DNA of 64,000 nucleotides from Schistosoma mansoni (lineage: Eukaryota > Platyhelminthes > Trematoda > Strigeidida > Schistosomatidae). Below the pieces are notes generated by a model, which was not told where the DNA came from, did not search any database, and worked only from the letters and a program-made list of their open reading frames with translations. The DNA lies in NCBI RefSeq assembly GCF_000237925.1, contig NC_031498.1:3332229-3396228 (forward strand), given 5' to 3'. Made by a program: the position numbers and the translations under genes. Positions 48,308 through 59,095 of the stretch are shown one piece after another; within the stretch, counting starts at the first letter, position 1, and each line of letters opens with the position of its first letter.

Positions 48308-51300
48308 ATGTGTGTGTGATTTTTACAATCGATTTCATTTATGTTCATTGTAAATATCCATATTGTCCCATCTTTTATATTCAGTACTGAATCTGATAAG
48401 TCTATGTTTGCTGTATGGACTACCTAAACTGACACCTAGTTTCTGTCTGCATTTACAGGTTAATTATATTTTGAATAGTGTCTAACAGTGGCACCCATAT
48501 CGCGCGTTCCGTTCTATTTGGGACTCGTTAGTCGAATAAAAATGCACCCTGGTGTTAGTGCTCACACTAAAACTTATACCAATACCCAACACTTTCTCAT
48601 TCAATCTACTGAGAAATGGTAGCCATCAACTAATTCAACAAATATAATATTTGTTGGTATTTGTAGTGATTTTTGTTTTCCTGTCATTGGTATTCAAGAC
48701 TAGACTTAATCAGTCTATGCTGACATATGACTTCCTTGACCAAATGTCTTATAATTTCCTATAGTTTTAATGTTTATCATATTTTTGGATACTGACTGGC
48801 AGTGGGATCCAGGACATCATATTTTAAACCATAGACAATTTCGTGGTATCTTCCTACAAAGCCCATATGCGAATAGAGATTGATCCAATTCAGTCTGGAA
48901 TAACATCAACCAGAAAATACAAACCTATAGCAAATAGTAATACTAGAAATAACCGTCTCCACTTTCATTCTTGTAGTTATTGGCAAATTAATCATTTGGG
49001 AGTAATTTCTATTAAATACTACTTTTGCTATGTAGTATACCATTGTAACACTTGGTAAATTAAACAGCTATATCATCTAAGCGTGGGACCCCGTAAGCCC
49101 TCTCAAGTTTCGGTTATAAGCACTGGGCTTCTTCGCGCTCTACATTGCTGAAGTCCAACAGTATGTCTTCAGGCTCAGTGATGATAATTTAGTTAATTCC
49201 ACCGTCTTGAAACACCAATTTATGGGGCTTGGTTTTGTTTTGTGAGTACCATTTTAGCGACTTCTACATCTTACATTATTTATGAACACTAGAACTGAAT
49301 GGTAAAAGCAGAAATACAATCAGTTTATGACATGTAACTACTATGAAAGATGGCTGTATGAGACTATCATTTGTTAGCCCACCACGATTATCATTAGCCT
49401 TCACACTTAGAATGTGGATCATTCCCAAGTACCTTATGGATGAGTCATTTGAATTTTCAATACTGTTAATGATAATACATGATACTATATAAAAATGTTT
49501 CAATGAAAGTTAACTCATTTACATTATGATTACTTGTATTTCTGAATGTTGAATTGTGCTTGTTCAGAGTATTTTTAAGGTTCTTTAATTTTTTTTCTTT
49601 CCAACTTTTAGTTGACTATTTCACTTTAAAATTATAACTGTATTAAACTAACATTTATTCCAGTTTCACAGTTTAATAGTTAACTTCGAAATTTTCGTCA
49701 ATCTGTTAATTTTATGCTTGTTTTTTGTTGCACTGTATGAATGTAACCTTTCTTTCTTAATTTGAGTTTTTTCTTCAATATTTAATTTGACAATAATAAT
49801 ACTAACAGTTCAATTTGTAATGGTTTTCATTGTCCCGTTAATATTTTATTAAAGCCATGAACCGATCATTGTTAGACCACAACTAAAAACCTGGAAGCAT
49901 TAGACGGCCTTTTCCTCCTAGTGTGGGACTCAGAAGTGCGCATCCATGATCTCGCATGCGAGGATCGGACCCAGGACCTTAACCCGTAGACTACTGACCC
50001 GGAATTCAACGGTATGCGTGCATCCTATGCAAATCACTTCAATATGTCAAAAATGAGATGGCCCAAACCATCACAAATCAGATTAAATTCTATACCCGTT
50101 GTACAAGTGAGTGGCTATTTGGTCTTAGTAGCTGAGTTGACAGCTCATTGGGCGTTTGAAGCGAAAGGCAGTGGGTTCAAAGTCCGGAGTTAATATCAAC
50201 TCTGGAACACAAGTACATCCGTCTGACAGGTAGCAAATAGGAAAAAACGCGCGTCCTTGATTCCACTGCTAGCCACAACCTATCTCTTCAATAATAAAAA
50301 TGCTTTTTTTGAAAGCTTTTTTAATACTCCATTTATCTAATTATTTAAGATCCGTCCAAATGAATTCACTGTATCTGGTAGTTTTGGCTACGTACTATCA
50401 AGGACTGCTCTCGAATTAATTGTTCTGAAAGGTTTAGACAAAGTGGCTGACTGTGGGCCAATTCAGCATGTTTGTGAAGATATTCAAATATGTAAGTAGG
50501 TGTTTTTTTTGGTTATTTAGTTGAAATTAAATACAACCCACTGGGCGGTCTAAGCTGAAAGCAGTAGCAAACTCATACTCTCCGGTTACATGAAATTTAA
50601 CTAACTAGACTCTGGAAAGCATAGGTAACTACTGAGCTCTAGCATAATGCCAGTCACAAGGTTTGTGCATTTTGATTTATATCTTCAAATGATTTAAGGA
50701 TACTTAGTGGATTCATACAAACGTAGCAAACACCATGAAATGAATAATTATGAGTAGGCAACAAAATTCTCCATGTTACATTGAACCACAGGAATATCGC
50801 AGTGACAACTCCTTACGTGTGACTGTAAAGAATCATAGTTTAACAAAAATGCAACTCTTTATATACATTAGATCAAAATAGATAAGTGGTTTCCTCTTAT
50901 TGCTCCTGTAACAGAATAAATCCAGCAGTAAGATGTTCCACCTAGATTACCGGCATGTACAGTGGTGCTGCCTCCTCATAACATAAGGGAGGGGTTAAGA
51001 AGTGTCGGCCCTGAAAATGCCGCACCTCATCACACCCTACGGATACCCGTCTCCAGAGGTGAGACCTTTGAAGTACGAAACTAACAAATTGAAATCTGCT
51101 CGCAATAATGCCGTGTGTAATCGATCCCAAGCATTTGTCTCTTGGGCTGTTCACTCACGCTTCCAAGTCTCTAAGACTCCACTTCTAATCCAGTTTTCTT
51201 ACCAGGTCCCTCGAAAACAAAGATTCTTTCACAGCGTGCGCAACTGGGAAGTGACAGTCACTCTCATATATCTAACATCACTCGAGATCACCTTACTCAC

Positions 51301-52463
51301 AATAGCTGTTCCCCAACACAAGTTGCTCAAACCTAAGTGCCTGAGGCTAGTCAGAACTTTAAAGAGCACAAATCTCACGAATATCCCTTCTAATATTATC
51401 TGAAGACTTAAATTTTGAACAGGCTTTCTTACTTAAGTTTCTTCTTTGAGTAATTTTATCCAATCTGAGTAATGAAACAAAAGGTGGGGAATGCTTTGGT
51501 TTTAGTAGATAATTGCTTGAATTCAATATGTTCGGCCAGATCTCCCAAATACTCTGCAGAAATAATCGGGTTTCAAGCTCTTAAGAAGATAGGACCATCG
51601 AACCAATCTTTGAGATCAATATCTTTTCGTGCACCTAGTCAAACTTAATCTGCTGAATTTGTTCGAACTTTATATAATACCATTGATCTATTTATAAGTA
51701 CTGATAAATCACAGCTACTTGATTTACTAAAAACTACTATGCTTGCATACTGTGACTTCACCTAGCCAACGCATAAATCCAACTCACTCTTGGCACATAG
51801 AAGTGCCTAGAATGCTAGACGATTGATCGCGACTGGGCTTTCAAAGGCTATTTATTCTTCGTTCGGATATCACTATCACAGTCGTTAGAACATTGTTGAA
51901 CCATCTTATTCATAGCAAAATTTTCAGAACGTGGACGATGTTTTCCCAAAGGAGTGAGAAGTCATCTGAAATCCGGCAAGCTCTCTTGATAGATTACCAT
52001 CTTGCCACTAGAGATACCATAATAAACCTCTATGAAATTCACGTATCTTGACCTGCATGAACATCTCTTCATCACCAGTTGTAGTAGCTACTGGTTCCGT
52101 AAGAAAACGTAACAGTATACCTACAAAGTTTCTAGATCAAATAGGTCCAAAAACATTCACAAATTCGAGTACTGTTGACGTATTCTTAGGAATGACTCCT
52201 CAAACCCAGCAATAGCATATATATATATATAGTCCTCATCTTATCTTTTTTTGTTGTTTTAAAACAAAATTTTAGCTAAATGTGCAAAAGCATTAGGCAT
52301 AGAATTCAAGGATAGTATTGATATGTTTGGAAAGTCACGATTCAGTAATGTTACTATAAACGATCTTTTTGGAACATTTAATAACAGTAATAATAATAGC
52401 GGAACAATTCAGTGGAATCCGATAAAAACAGATTATACACAAGCAGTGTATGATTTAAAGAAA
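43423..52463 (+). CDS. C1GALT1: C1GALT1-like core-1 beta-1,3-galactosyltransferase, six exons, 3' end missing
   Basis: The family (GT31) adds galactose to GalNAc-Ser/Thr in the Golgi to make core-1 O-glycans. Exons: 43423-43467, 43503-43662, 43703-43876, 45495-45694, 50350-50491 and 52276-52463. All donors are GT, all acceptors AG, and every phase agrees. The protein is a type II membrane protein with signal anchor LFLIGLGFVFLLNWIVTL at about residues 25-42. Family blocks follow: INIYCYILTEPQSHLTKAYH and VQTTWARRC, FLKADDTTYVIMENLRNAL, GSFGYVLSRTALELIV and CEDIQISKCAKALGI. These mirror human LCWVMTGP, KATWAQRC, FLKADDDTYVI, GAGYVLSKEAL and IEDLALGRCMEI. The DDD triplet reads DDT, so the third metal-site Asp is lost. 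The last seen exon ends in phase 0 at LKK. The expected FHY-type C-terminus was not found; a tiny candidate terminal exon is at 63594-63634. Whether it is an active transferase or a Cosmc-like paralogue is open. Confidence 0.88.
44163..44305 (-). mobile_element. family X fragment, internally deleted
   Basis: It holds the middle of family X (from the CCTTTGA..ATAGGTCTAATCCACAAG part) joined to its 5' end (ACCAGGGCATTTAGAGGCA), with the interval missing. It is antisense to the host gene, in intron 3. Confidence 0.6.
44476..44535. repeat. 25-bp inverted repeat (hairpin) in family X copy
   Basis: Arms 44476-44500 and 44511-44535 are reverse complements with two mismatches; the 10-nt spacer is TATATTTTAA. 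The outer part (ACCGTGTTG/CAACACGGT) is family X sequence duplicated in inverse; the inner part is AT-rich. Confidence 0.85.
44822..45384 (+). mobile_element. family Y retroposon nested in family X
   Basis: A 563-bp element flanked by a perfect 12-bp duplication ACTGGCCTCATT (44810-44821 and 45385-45396). Its 3' end is an ACTG tetranucleotide repeat, as in RTE-mobilised elements. It begins CCCGATCGTTGCTGCTACC. A second, partial copy is at 50940-51300. I cannot name the family. Confidence 0.8.
46324..46772 (-). mobile_element. solo LTR-like fossil, copy 2
   Basis: It is the counterpart of 1952-2438, in the same orientation. On the minus strand it carries a GTATATAAACCC box, an AATAAA-type signal about 20 nt later and an ACATTAACA end. 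No internal region is next to it. It lies in intron 4 of the galactosyltransferase gene. Ty3/Gypsy-type is likely but not certain. Confidence 0.5.
48252..48317. repeat. compound microsatellite (CT)n(AT)n(GT)n
   Basis: About 15 CT units run into about 13 AT units and then five GT units, all in intron 4 of the galactosyltransferase gene. The polypyrimidine part could form triplex DNA. Confidence 0.95.
48486..48640 (-). mobile_element. SMalpha SINE relic
   Basis: On the minus strand the hammerhead reads CUAACGA-GUCCCAAAUAGAAC-GGAAC-GCGCG. Both core boxes are changed (CUGA to CUAA, GAAA to GGAA). The tRNA-like head is recognisable but decayed. A further 3' scrap of the same family lies at about 48797-48830. 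Confidence 0.75.
49856..50030 (-). mobile_element. tRNA-headed hammerhead SINE (type 2), minus copy
   Basis: On the minus strand it reads CAGTAGTCTACGGGTTAAGG, then GGGTCCGATCC, GGATGCGCACTTCTGA-GUCCCACACUAGGAGGAAAA and GGCCGTC. About three bases of the CUGANGA box are missing, so the ribozyme is dead. The family's 3' end (GGTTTTTAGTTGTGGTCTAAC) is present. Confidence 0.75.
50110..50285 (+). mobile_element. SMalpha SINE relic, plus copy
   Basis: tRNA-like head (TAGCTGAGTTGACAGCTCATT; B-box position GGTTCAAAGTCC) followed by ACAUCCGU-CUGACAG-GUAGCAAAUAGGA-AAAAAC-GCGCGUC-CUUGAUUCCACUGCUAGCCAC. The core boxes are lost; the 3' end is well kept. It ends about 65 bp before exon 5 of the galactosyltransferase. 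Confidence 0.8.
50940..51300 (+). mobile_element. family Y retroposon, partial second copy
   Basis: It matches 45040-45380 in order: GGTGCTGCCTCCTCA, GGATACCCGTCTCC, TGTGTAATCGATCCCAAGCA, CAGGTCCCTCGAAAACAAAG and GCAACTGGGAAGTGACAG. It has no clean ends. It lies in intron 5. Confidence 0.7.
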
Positions 52464-52659
52464 GTAAGTGTTAGAAAGTGTACATAAAACAGTCTTCTTT
52501 CTTTATCTATATATCTAACTTTAAATCAAATATCGATATGGGGGTCATAAGATTGTTGAATCTTATTGAGATCACGAACCGATCTAAGTTGGACAGCTAA
52601 CCGTGTCGGGTGGGAAAAAGGTACCCACTGAAAACAATGAAAGATGGTCGCGTAATATT

Positions 52660-52870
52660 GTGGGTTGATTAAAGTTAGACATATATACCATTAAGTCCCG
52701 GTTCAATGATCTAGAGGTTAAGTGTTCAAGTGTGAGATAAAGGTTTTGGGTTCTATCGCTAGTGGTGAGGTCATGGATGCACCTTTTTGAAGAGTTTCAT
52801 ACTAGGACGAAACGACTGTCCCAGTGCTTCTAAGTTTTCAATGGTTGTCTAGCTAAGATCGGTTAGTAAT
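52660..52870 (+). mobile_element. tRNA-headed hammerhead SINE (type 2)
   Basis: Head with ATGATCTAGAGGTTAAG (A box), then UUGAAGA-GUUUCAUACUAGGAC-GAAAC-GACUGUC-CCAGUGC. The first base of CUGANGA is U and stem II relies on G-U pairs, so activity is doubtful although GAAA is intact. It lies about 200 bp past exon 6. Confidence 0.7.
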
Positions 52871-53150
52871 TTCCACTATGATTGCAATTTATTTATGAGG
52901 AAGAAGTATATCGTCTTAATTCTAAGTCACTCTGTTATTAAAATTGAAAAAGTCTATCTTTGATGTTTCATTTAAGACAATAATCACGAGTTTCCATACA
53001 GTTGATAATATTCATTAGAATCGGAGCATAACAACTTTTTCATGTAAAGGCACTCAGTGAGTTTCGGATTTCTACTGTCTTCTCCACTTATTTAGATTAA
53101 CATACCTGGTGATAGTATCACCATCACTCAAACCTGTGTACATTAACCTA

Positions 53151-53465
53151 TGCCCCCAAATGCCCTAGTACGGGTGAGAGTGGAGAGAGTCCGCTCTCCC
53201 TCTCGAAATGCTCTCACATGGCCACGCGTATATATAGCCTCTGCCAGGGAAGTCCTACTCACTGCCTTCTCGCGGCGGGGTTGTTTACGAAATCGAGAGG
53301 ACGAAAAGCGAATGTCCGGCGCTTTAACCGGATTGGTGGATGTGGAGTGTCCACCTAGGGGAGTTGGAAAACCCTGATTCCAAACCAATGGTGCACATGG
53401 GCTCCAGTATCCTGAAGGAACAAATGGCGTATGAACCAATCGTTGGTCACTGGCTACCATGTGAC
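53151..53465 (+). mobile_element. family X retroposon, 5' part
   Basis: It starts with the family 5' end (TGCCCCCAAATGCCC) and stops about 315 bp in, at CTACCATGTGACTACATCTC. Loss of the 3' end is unusual for a retroposon and points to later deletion. Confidence 0.8.
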
Positions 53466-54002
53466 TACATCTCTATGCCAGTTTATCTCTATTTTTTTCT
53501 AATACTCACTTATGTGCTGTCAAAACCTTAATTTCATCTAAGTTTGAGTAAATACATCATTTTACCATCTTTTTCGCTCATTGATTCTCTATTTAAAAGA
53601 AATAATCTCAACTGTTTTAATCTTTTTTTTTCTCCCACTCACCAATACCATCCATCCAACTGAATTTAGTTACCTGCAAGTCCATTGCTGATCAGTTTCG
53701 GTGGTTTAATACCAGTGAGAATGTACATTTTAGAATACTTAATATATCATCTTCGGCCAGTTGGAATAACGCATAGAATTTTACAACATCTACCTTATTC
53801 ATTATCATCTTCAATGAATCGTTATCGTCAATAAGGTCATAGTACATACTAATATATGCACTATTGTCGCAGTTACTTTTATTATTTGCACAATATATAT
53901 ATGATACTTTCTTTTTTTTTGAGTCATTTTAACTTTTTTTTGTTTAATCTTTTTCTCATCGTGACCAACATATCACAATTTTCAGTTACTTGAATAATTT
54001 TT

Positions 54003-54128
54003 CCTGGTTAGCGTTTTTTTTAGCGAGTTGGTTTTCTACGGGATGGGTTCGCTAACCCCATGCCTAACCCTCCTCCTTTACCCGGGCTTTGGACCGGCAG
54101 TAGCCCCCGGAGGAGCTACAGGCGGAGT
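54003..54128 (+). repeat. family Z repeat, plus copy
   Basis: About 125 bp, GC-rich, from CCTGGTTAGCG to GAGCTACAGGCGGAGT. A reverse-orientation copy is at 61899-62025 with about 90 percent match by eye. The family is not known to me; it may be a piece of a LINE 5' end. Confidence 0.75.
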
Positions 54129-54634
54129 AGATAATTTAAATTTTCTATTTAGTTACTTGTATTCCATATTATGTATTTATAAACATATATATATATATAT
54201 AAGGTTGTTTTTTACGAGGTCAATTGCCTTAGATTCTGTTGTATCTTTTATCAATTGAAACACTGGTCAACAAACAATATAAGATGTTTAATGAATGATG
54301 CTTAAAAATTCAGTTTAATTGAGCTTCTACAATTTACTATTATTAATATTGGTTTTTTCGTAAATGTTATGGTTGTTGCACCTTCCTTTTATTCATTTAG
54401 TTTTTTATTGATTATTATTTATTAATAATAAAAACTTTTTACCAACTTCTCGTGTCTATATAACTGTTATGACTGTGGGGTAGAAGGTTGATAATAATAA
54501 AAACTTTAGAAACCACTCTGAAGATACACAATATACCTTCTGAATGTGTATTTTATTCAACATTTGTTTTGTGATCTTTATATTGTCAAAATTATAAACT
54601 TCTATCTAACTCGATAACTGTTACAATGTAGTTT

Positions 54635-54772
54635 ATTGAAACGACGAACCGAGCAATGATAGATAATCATTAAAAACCGTGAAGCACTGAGCACGGCCGT
54701 TTCATTCTAGTATGAAGGTTCCTCAGCAGTACTGAACCACGACCCCCCCCCCAACGTGAGGATCGGGAAGAT
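54635..54772 (-). mobile_element. tRNA-headed hammerhead SINE (type 2), minus, partial
   Basis: The 3' half in reverse orientation. On the minus strand CUGAGGA and GAAAC are both intact, but stem II is rearranged and three extra bases sit at the cleavage site. It abuts the plus copy that follows. Confidence 0.65.
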
Positions 54773-54774
54773 AG

Positions 54775-55010
54775 TTGCACAACGTCGTGGATTGATTAAA
54801 GTTAGACATTAACACTGATGGATGCCGACTCAGTGGTCTAGAGGTTAAGTGTTCTCACGCGAGACCAAAGGTCCTGGGTTAGATTTCCGCGTCCTAGGTT
54901 GTGGATGCACATTCCTGACGATTCCCATACGAGGAAGAAACGGCCGTCCAATCCTTCAAGGTTTTCAATCGTGGTCTAACAGTGATTGGCTTATGACTTC
55001 ACTTGTTGGA
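54775..55010 (+). mobile_element. tRNA-headed hammerhead SINE (type 2) with complete core
   Basis: Starts GATTGATTAAAGTTAGACAT; A box CAGTGGTCTAGAGGTTAAG; B-box position GGGTTAGATTTCC; hammerhead at 54910-54955; 3' end AAGGTTTTCAATCGTGGTC. It forms an inverted pair with the minus copy on its left. Confidence 0.75.
54910..54955 (+). ncRNA. hammerhead ribozyme candidate with intact core
   Basis: CUGACGA at 54915-54921, stem II UUCC/GGAA around a CAUACGA loop, GAAA at 54937-54940, stem III CGGCCG, and UC at 54947-54948 as cleavage site. All core residues are present. Stem II has a compensated U-A pair where other copies have G-C. Stem I is weak: C-C at the first position, then three pairs with one covarying U-A. 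It is known to be a class that folds in vitro; activity here is only inferred. Confidence 0.6.
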
Positions 55011-55239
55011 CAAATAAATAAAAATGTAACTCAATTTAGTTATATTAGTTAGGCAATGCAGTTTACTTCACTAGTGTTATAAGTCGTACACATCCATCAA
55101 GTTGTTGATTAATTTCTGTCAAGTGCTTCCCAGTTCAATGTATTCAGATTCCGTCTTATGTGGTGACCCTCACAGTTGGCTTGAGTTGATCACATTGCCA
55201 TTAGCCACCATTGGAAGAGCTCGATTGGAGACTGTTGCC

Positions 55240-55925
55240 TATTCTGGTTCATATGTTTAGACTCGGATCATGCTCTAGTTCGAGCACGTATTTGTTTGCA
55301 TGTTATTGGACGTAGAAAAGCCACAGCAAGAAAACATCGAATCCAACACAATAATGAGAGAGTTAAGAATATATTTCACGAACAACTAAAGAACAAGTTA
55401 GTCAACCGTAAAAGCGATATCTACTAGTAATTTAAATGAAAATGTTAGGGAAAGTCATCGGGTTTCAGTGGCGTCTACAGCATTGATAGATACTCGAAAA
55501 CTCGTCCTGTCTGGCTCAGAACACGATGGGGAGCGGAGGCAGCTTAAATTTGGGCTGACAAAAAGCCTGCCTAATGATCATGATCAAATGGGGGTAGTAA
55601 AAGCAGGAAATGGAAAAGATGACAACAGTAGACAACTATTCGGTCTTATCAAGGAAACGGGCATAGAAATCTGACTTTAAGTGGATCTATCTTGGAAAAA
55701 TACGGTATTATTACTCTCAACCCGGGGGATTGAACCGATAGCCAGGATACTTTAGGGCACAGTTCAAATGCCCTCCAGTTACCCACTATCTCCAAGCAAC
55801 CTGATGTAATTTCTCCAACTCAGTGAGGTTGAAAAGGCTATAAGTAATCTAAAGTGAGGGAGAGAAGCACGGATTAACCCTTGCGATTTTTAAGGATAGT
55901 TTCAAATAAATTGAGCATTGGGTAG
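55240..55925 (+). mobile_element. RTE-like LINE (lineage 1), decayed endonuclease-RT junction
   Basis: Broken plus-strand frames read VRARICLHVIGRRKATARKH, NNERVKNIFHEQLKNKL, then NSRQLFGLIKETG, LQLPTI and EVEKAISNLK. This is the region between endonuclease and RT in schistosome RTE elements. Multiple stops; both ends are missing. Confidence 0.6.
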
Positions 55926-57240
55926 AAAGTGATTATCGTAATCAGTGTTAAGAAAATTTGAATGACATGGATCAAAGTCGTTCACAATGGCTCAGGCTCA
56001 TTTATTCTCTGTCTTGCCCCGAATTCTGGATTTTTCATAACTATTTTCATCCCACAAATTTGTATCTTCGTCTCGAATTGTATCTTCGATGTCTAATCTT
56101 TCCTATTACCACTGATACCGTTAATACCTCAACTGTTCTGAGATTTGGCTTGAAAACTTCATCTCTTTGTGGTAATAGGGTAAAGCAACTTGAACAGATG
56201 CACATTCCTACAGGTTCTACATTCTGACACTGAATAAGTAAATCATATGTGTCTTCTCGATTTTCAACTGATCCAAAACGACATCAGAAATTAGTGTTTG
56301 ATGCATAAAAAAATTAATATCCATAGTTTTAATTTTCTTCCTTAAATTGAGGCATATCAGTCCTGTAACACGTGCCAAGTAGCAGTTTTTCCCCATTTAC
56401 AACTAACAGCCTATAATTTTGTTCAGTTACAACAAGACTCCTTGTGAATTCCTCGAAAAAGTCTTCATTAGCCAAGAAAAGCTTGAAAACTATTTTGTAC
56501 AATCAGCATCCAATGGAAAATTCTTAGAAAAATAAAGGATTCTATCATCCCCTGATTGAATAACTATTTTTTTTCACCAAATTCAGTGTTTCCAGAACTC
56601 CAACGCCATTCATAAACCTTTAAATACTCTTGTTTTCTATACATAAACTAAACGTAAAAGTAAAGCCTCTGTTCATGCTTTCCATCTTTTGTCTTCCTTT
56701 TGGAGCTTAAGTTAGAAGAAGGAAGGAAATAACAAATGGTCAGTATTCAAGTGCCAGACGTATTACACCTGTTATTCAGTATTATGTCGTAAATCTAATC
56801 ATGTAGCACGTACTGATTGACTATTTTAAGTACTTCATGCTGGTGTATTTTATGCACATAATCACAAGTTTTATGGTCTGAATAATAAAAAATAGCTGTG
56901 GATACTTGTCTGGTCTCCCTGACGTTCTGATTGATAGTTTGGGTGAAGACATTAAAATACTTCATCAGCTGTAGATCGTTTTGGCACAATCAATGTTAGC
57001 AAACACATTAATAGTGAGTATAGATAAGTCATGACAATGACATTCTGAAGTTGATTTAAATTTAAAATCATTCATCATAATATTCATTCTTTTCTTCAAA
57101 GAAAAAAGACTTAAATCTTTTCATGACTTATTACAACTCAATGATCAAGTACAAGTTCGTGTATTAAGCTTTATACCACACTTTAGGTCTGAGATCTAGA
57201 AATAATGGTTGGTGATGCCTTGAATAAAATGAAAAATATA

Positions 57241-57750
57241 TTTAAGCACATAAATATTGGTACAAGGAAGCACCAGATATATATGCGCCTCACAAATCTC
57301 ATTTGATTTGTGTGAAGACTGAGATACTGCCCAGGTGCCAAAACTGAAGCAGGTGGTTTTCTTAGGGGCCCACACCCGGAGCCTTTGACCTAAAGGTCTA
57401 ATCCACAACGCAGTGGAGCATCGTAAGGAGATGCAGTCCCATGGTAGCCGGTGACCAACGATTGGTTCATACACCATTTGTTCCTTCAGGATACTGAAGC
57501 CCATGTGCACCATTGGTTTGGAATCAGGGTTTTCCAACTTCCCTAGGTGGACTTTCCGCGTCCACCAACCCGGTTAAAGCTCTGGACATTCGCTTTTCGT
57601 CCTCTCGATTTTGTAAACAACAGTAATGTCACGAGAAGGCAGTGAGTAGGACTTCCCTGGCAGAGGCTATATACGCGTGGCCATGTGAGAACATTTTGAG
57701 AGGGAGAGCCGACTCTTCCCACTCTCGGCCGTACCAGGGCATTTGGGGAC
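57241..57750 (-). mobile_element. family X retroposon, full length
   Basis: It runs from the 5' end (CCCCAAATGCCCTGG on the minus strand) to the tail with TTATGTGCTTAAATATATTT. The recurring minus-strand frame (57537-57196) is open. No clear target duplication was found. Confidence 0.8.
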
Positions 57751-58054
57751 TGATTTGATCTGGACGATCATTAATAAAAAAACTGTTCAGTTTCCTCGAC
57801 ACTGTGTACTTATTGACCTATCATTAATTTAACCTAAAACCTTTAGATCTCGCAACGAGCAGAATACTTTTAGGTTGCTGAGTTTAAATACCATTACTTT
57901 CCGTATCCTCAGCTTAAACCAATCCTTATGACAATCATCTATCTCACTTTTAACATGACCGAATTGCATCGATTTCTGTCTCATACTAAATTTTTTTTCT
58001 TAAAGCTAGTCCCTAGTGGATATGTTAATTATAATGTAGAAATATTGTAAAGTA

Positions 58055-58180
58055 TTTGAGGCTAGTTTCCATCACTGTTTCACTCCATGGTGGGATCGTG
58101 GGTGCTCAGTCCTGAGGAAATCCAACACTAGGATGAAAATGTCATTCAATACCTCTTGGTTTGTAGTGTTCACCCGATTA
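58055..58180 (+). mobile_element. decayed hammerhead SINE (type 2)
   Basis: Only the ribozyme part and 3' end are recognisable: CUGAGGA, AUCC/GGAU stem II and GAAA are kept, and stem III could be AAU/AUU. Stem I is gone, so no self-cleavage is expected. Confidence 0.5.
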
Positions 58181-58269
58181 TTATTTGTATGACAAAAGCT
58201 AACTTTAACAAACTTCACAAATTTTCTACGATAGTAATTATTCAGTTGCAGTCAGACTGCTTGAATAAC

Positions 58270-58715
58270 AACATACTTACTTACGCCTGTTACCCCCAAT
58301 GGAGCGTAGGCCGCCGACCAGAATTTTCAAATCCACTCTGTCCTGGGCCTTCCTTTCTACTTCTATCCAGTTTTTGTTCATTCTTCTCATGTCTGTCTCC
58401 ATTTCTCAGTGTAATGTGTTCTTTGGCCTTCAGGATTGCATGTGATGGCTTGTCTTGTGACGCAGTTGGCTGCTTTCCTCAATGTGTGTCCTATCCACTT
58501 CCAGCGCTTCATCCTGATTTCTTCCTCCGCTGCAATCTGGTCTGTTCTCTCTCACAGTAGGTTGTTGCTGATGTCTGGCCAACGGATCCGAAGTATTTTG
58601 CGTAGACAACTGTTAATAAACACCTGTATCTTCTGGATGATGGCTTTCGTAGTTCTCCAGGTTTCCGCCCCATACAGTAGAACTGTTTTGACATTTGTAT
58701 TGAAAATTCTGATAT
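58270..58715 (-). mobile_element. RTE-like LINE (lineage 2) 3' end, minus copy
   Basis: Same 3' sequence as 15888-16330 (TACGCCTGTTACYCCCAATGG onward); translated pieces include the ILRIRWPD and AETWR blocks. 5'-truncated. Confidence 0.75.
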
Positions 58716-58789
58716 ATCACAAACAATCAAAAAGCACAGATATTTCTAAACAATCGTCAACGTGAGATACTCAATGTATGTCAGCTGGA

Positions 58790-59095
58790 AACCACCAACA
58801 ACATCTTGCCGTTAAAAAGAACAAACAAGCTTTCATCTGAAGAAAAAATTAGGAAAAGACGTTAGAATTGAATACGATACATATTTCAGAAATCATCAAA
58901 CTGCATCACGAAGCAAGAGCTAACTTGGAATCCTGAAGGGAAACGGAAAAGAAGAAGGTCAAAGAACACATTGCGTTGGCAATTGGAAGCAGGCATGAAA
59001 AGGATGGATAGCAACTGGAAATAATTGTCCAGGATAGAGTTGGATGGAGAATGATAGTGCGAGGTCTATGCTCCTCCACGAGAGGTAACAAGCGT
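58790..59095 (+). mobile_element. RTE-like LINE (lineage 2) 3' end, plus copy
   Basis: [53 protein letters not shown], with stops. It faces the minus copy head to head. Confidence 0.7.

Noticed and set aside
57096-57198. Possible exon after TTCTTCAAAG
   Set aside because: Two frames give plausible short peptides, but neither matches the galactosyltransferase C-terminus or has firm phase support.
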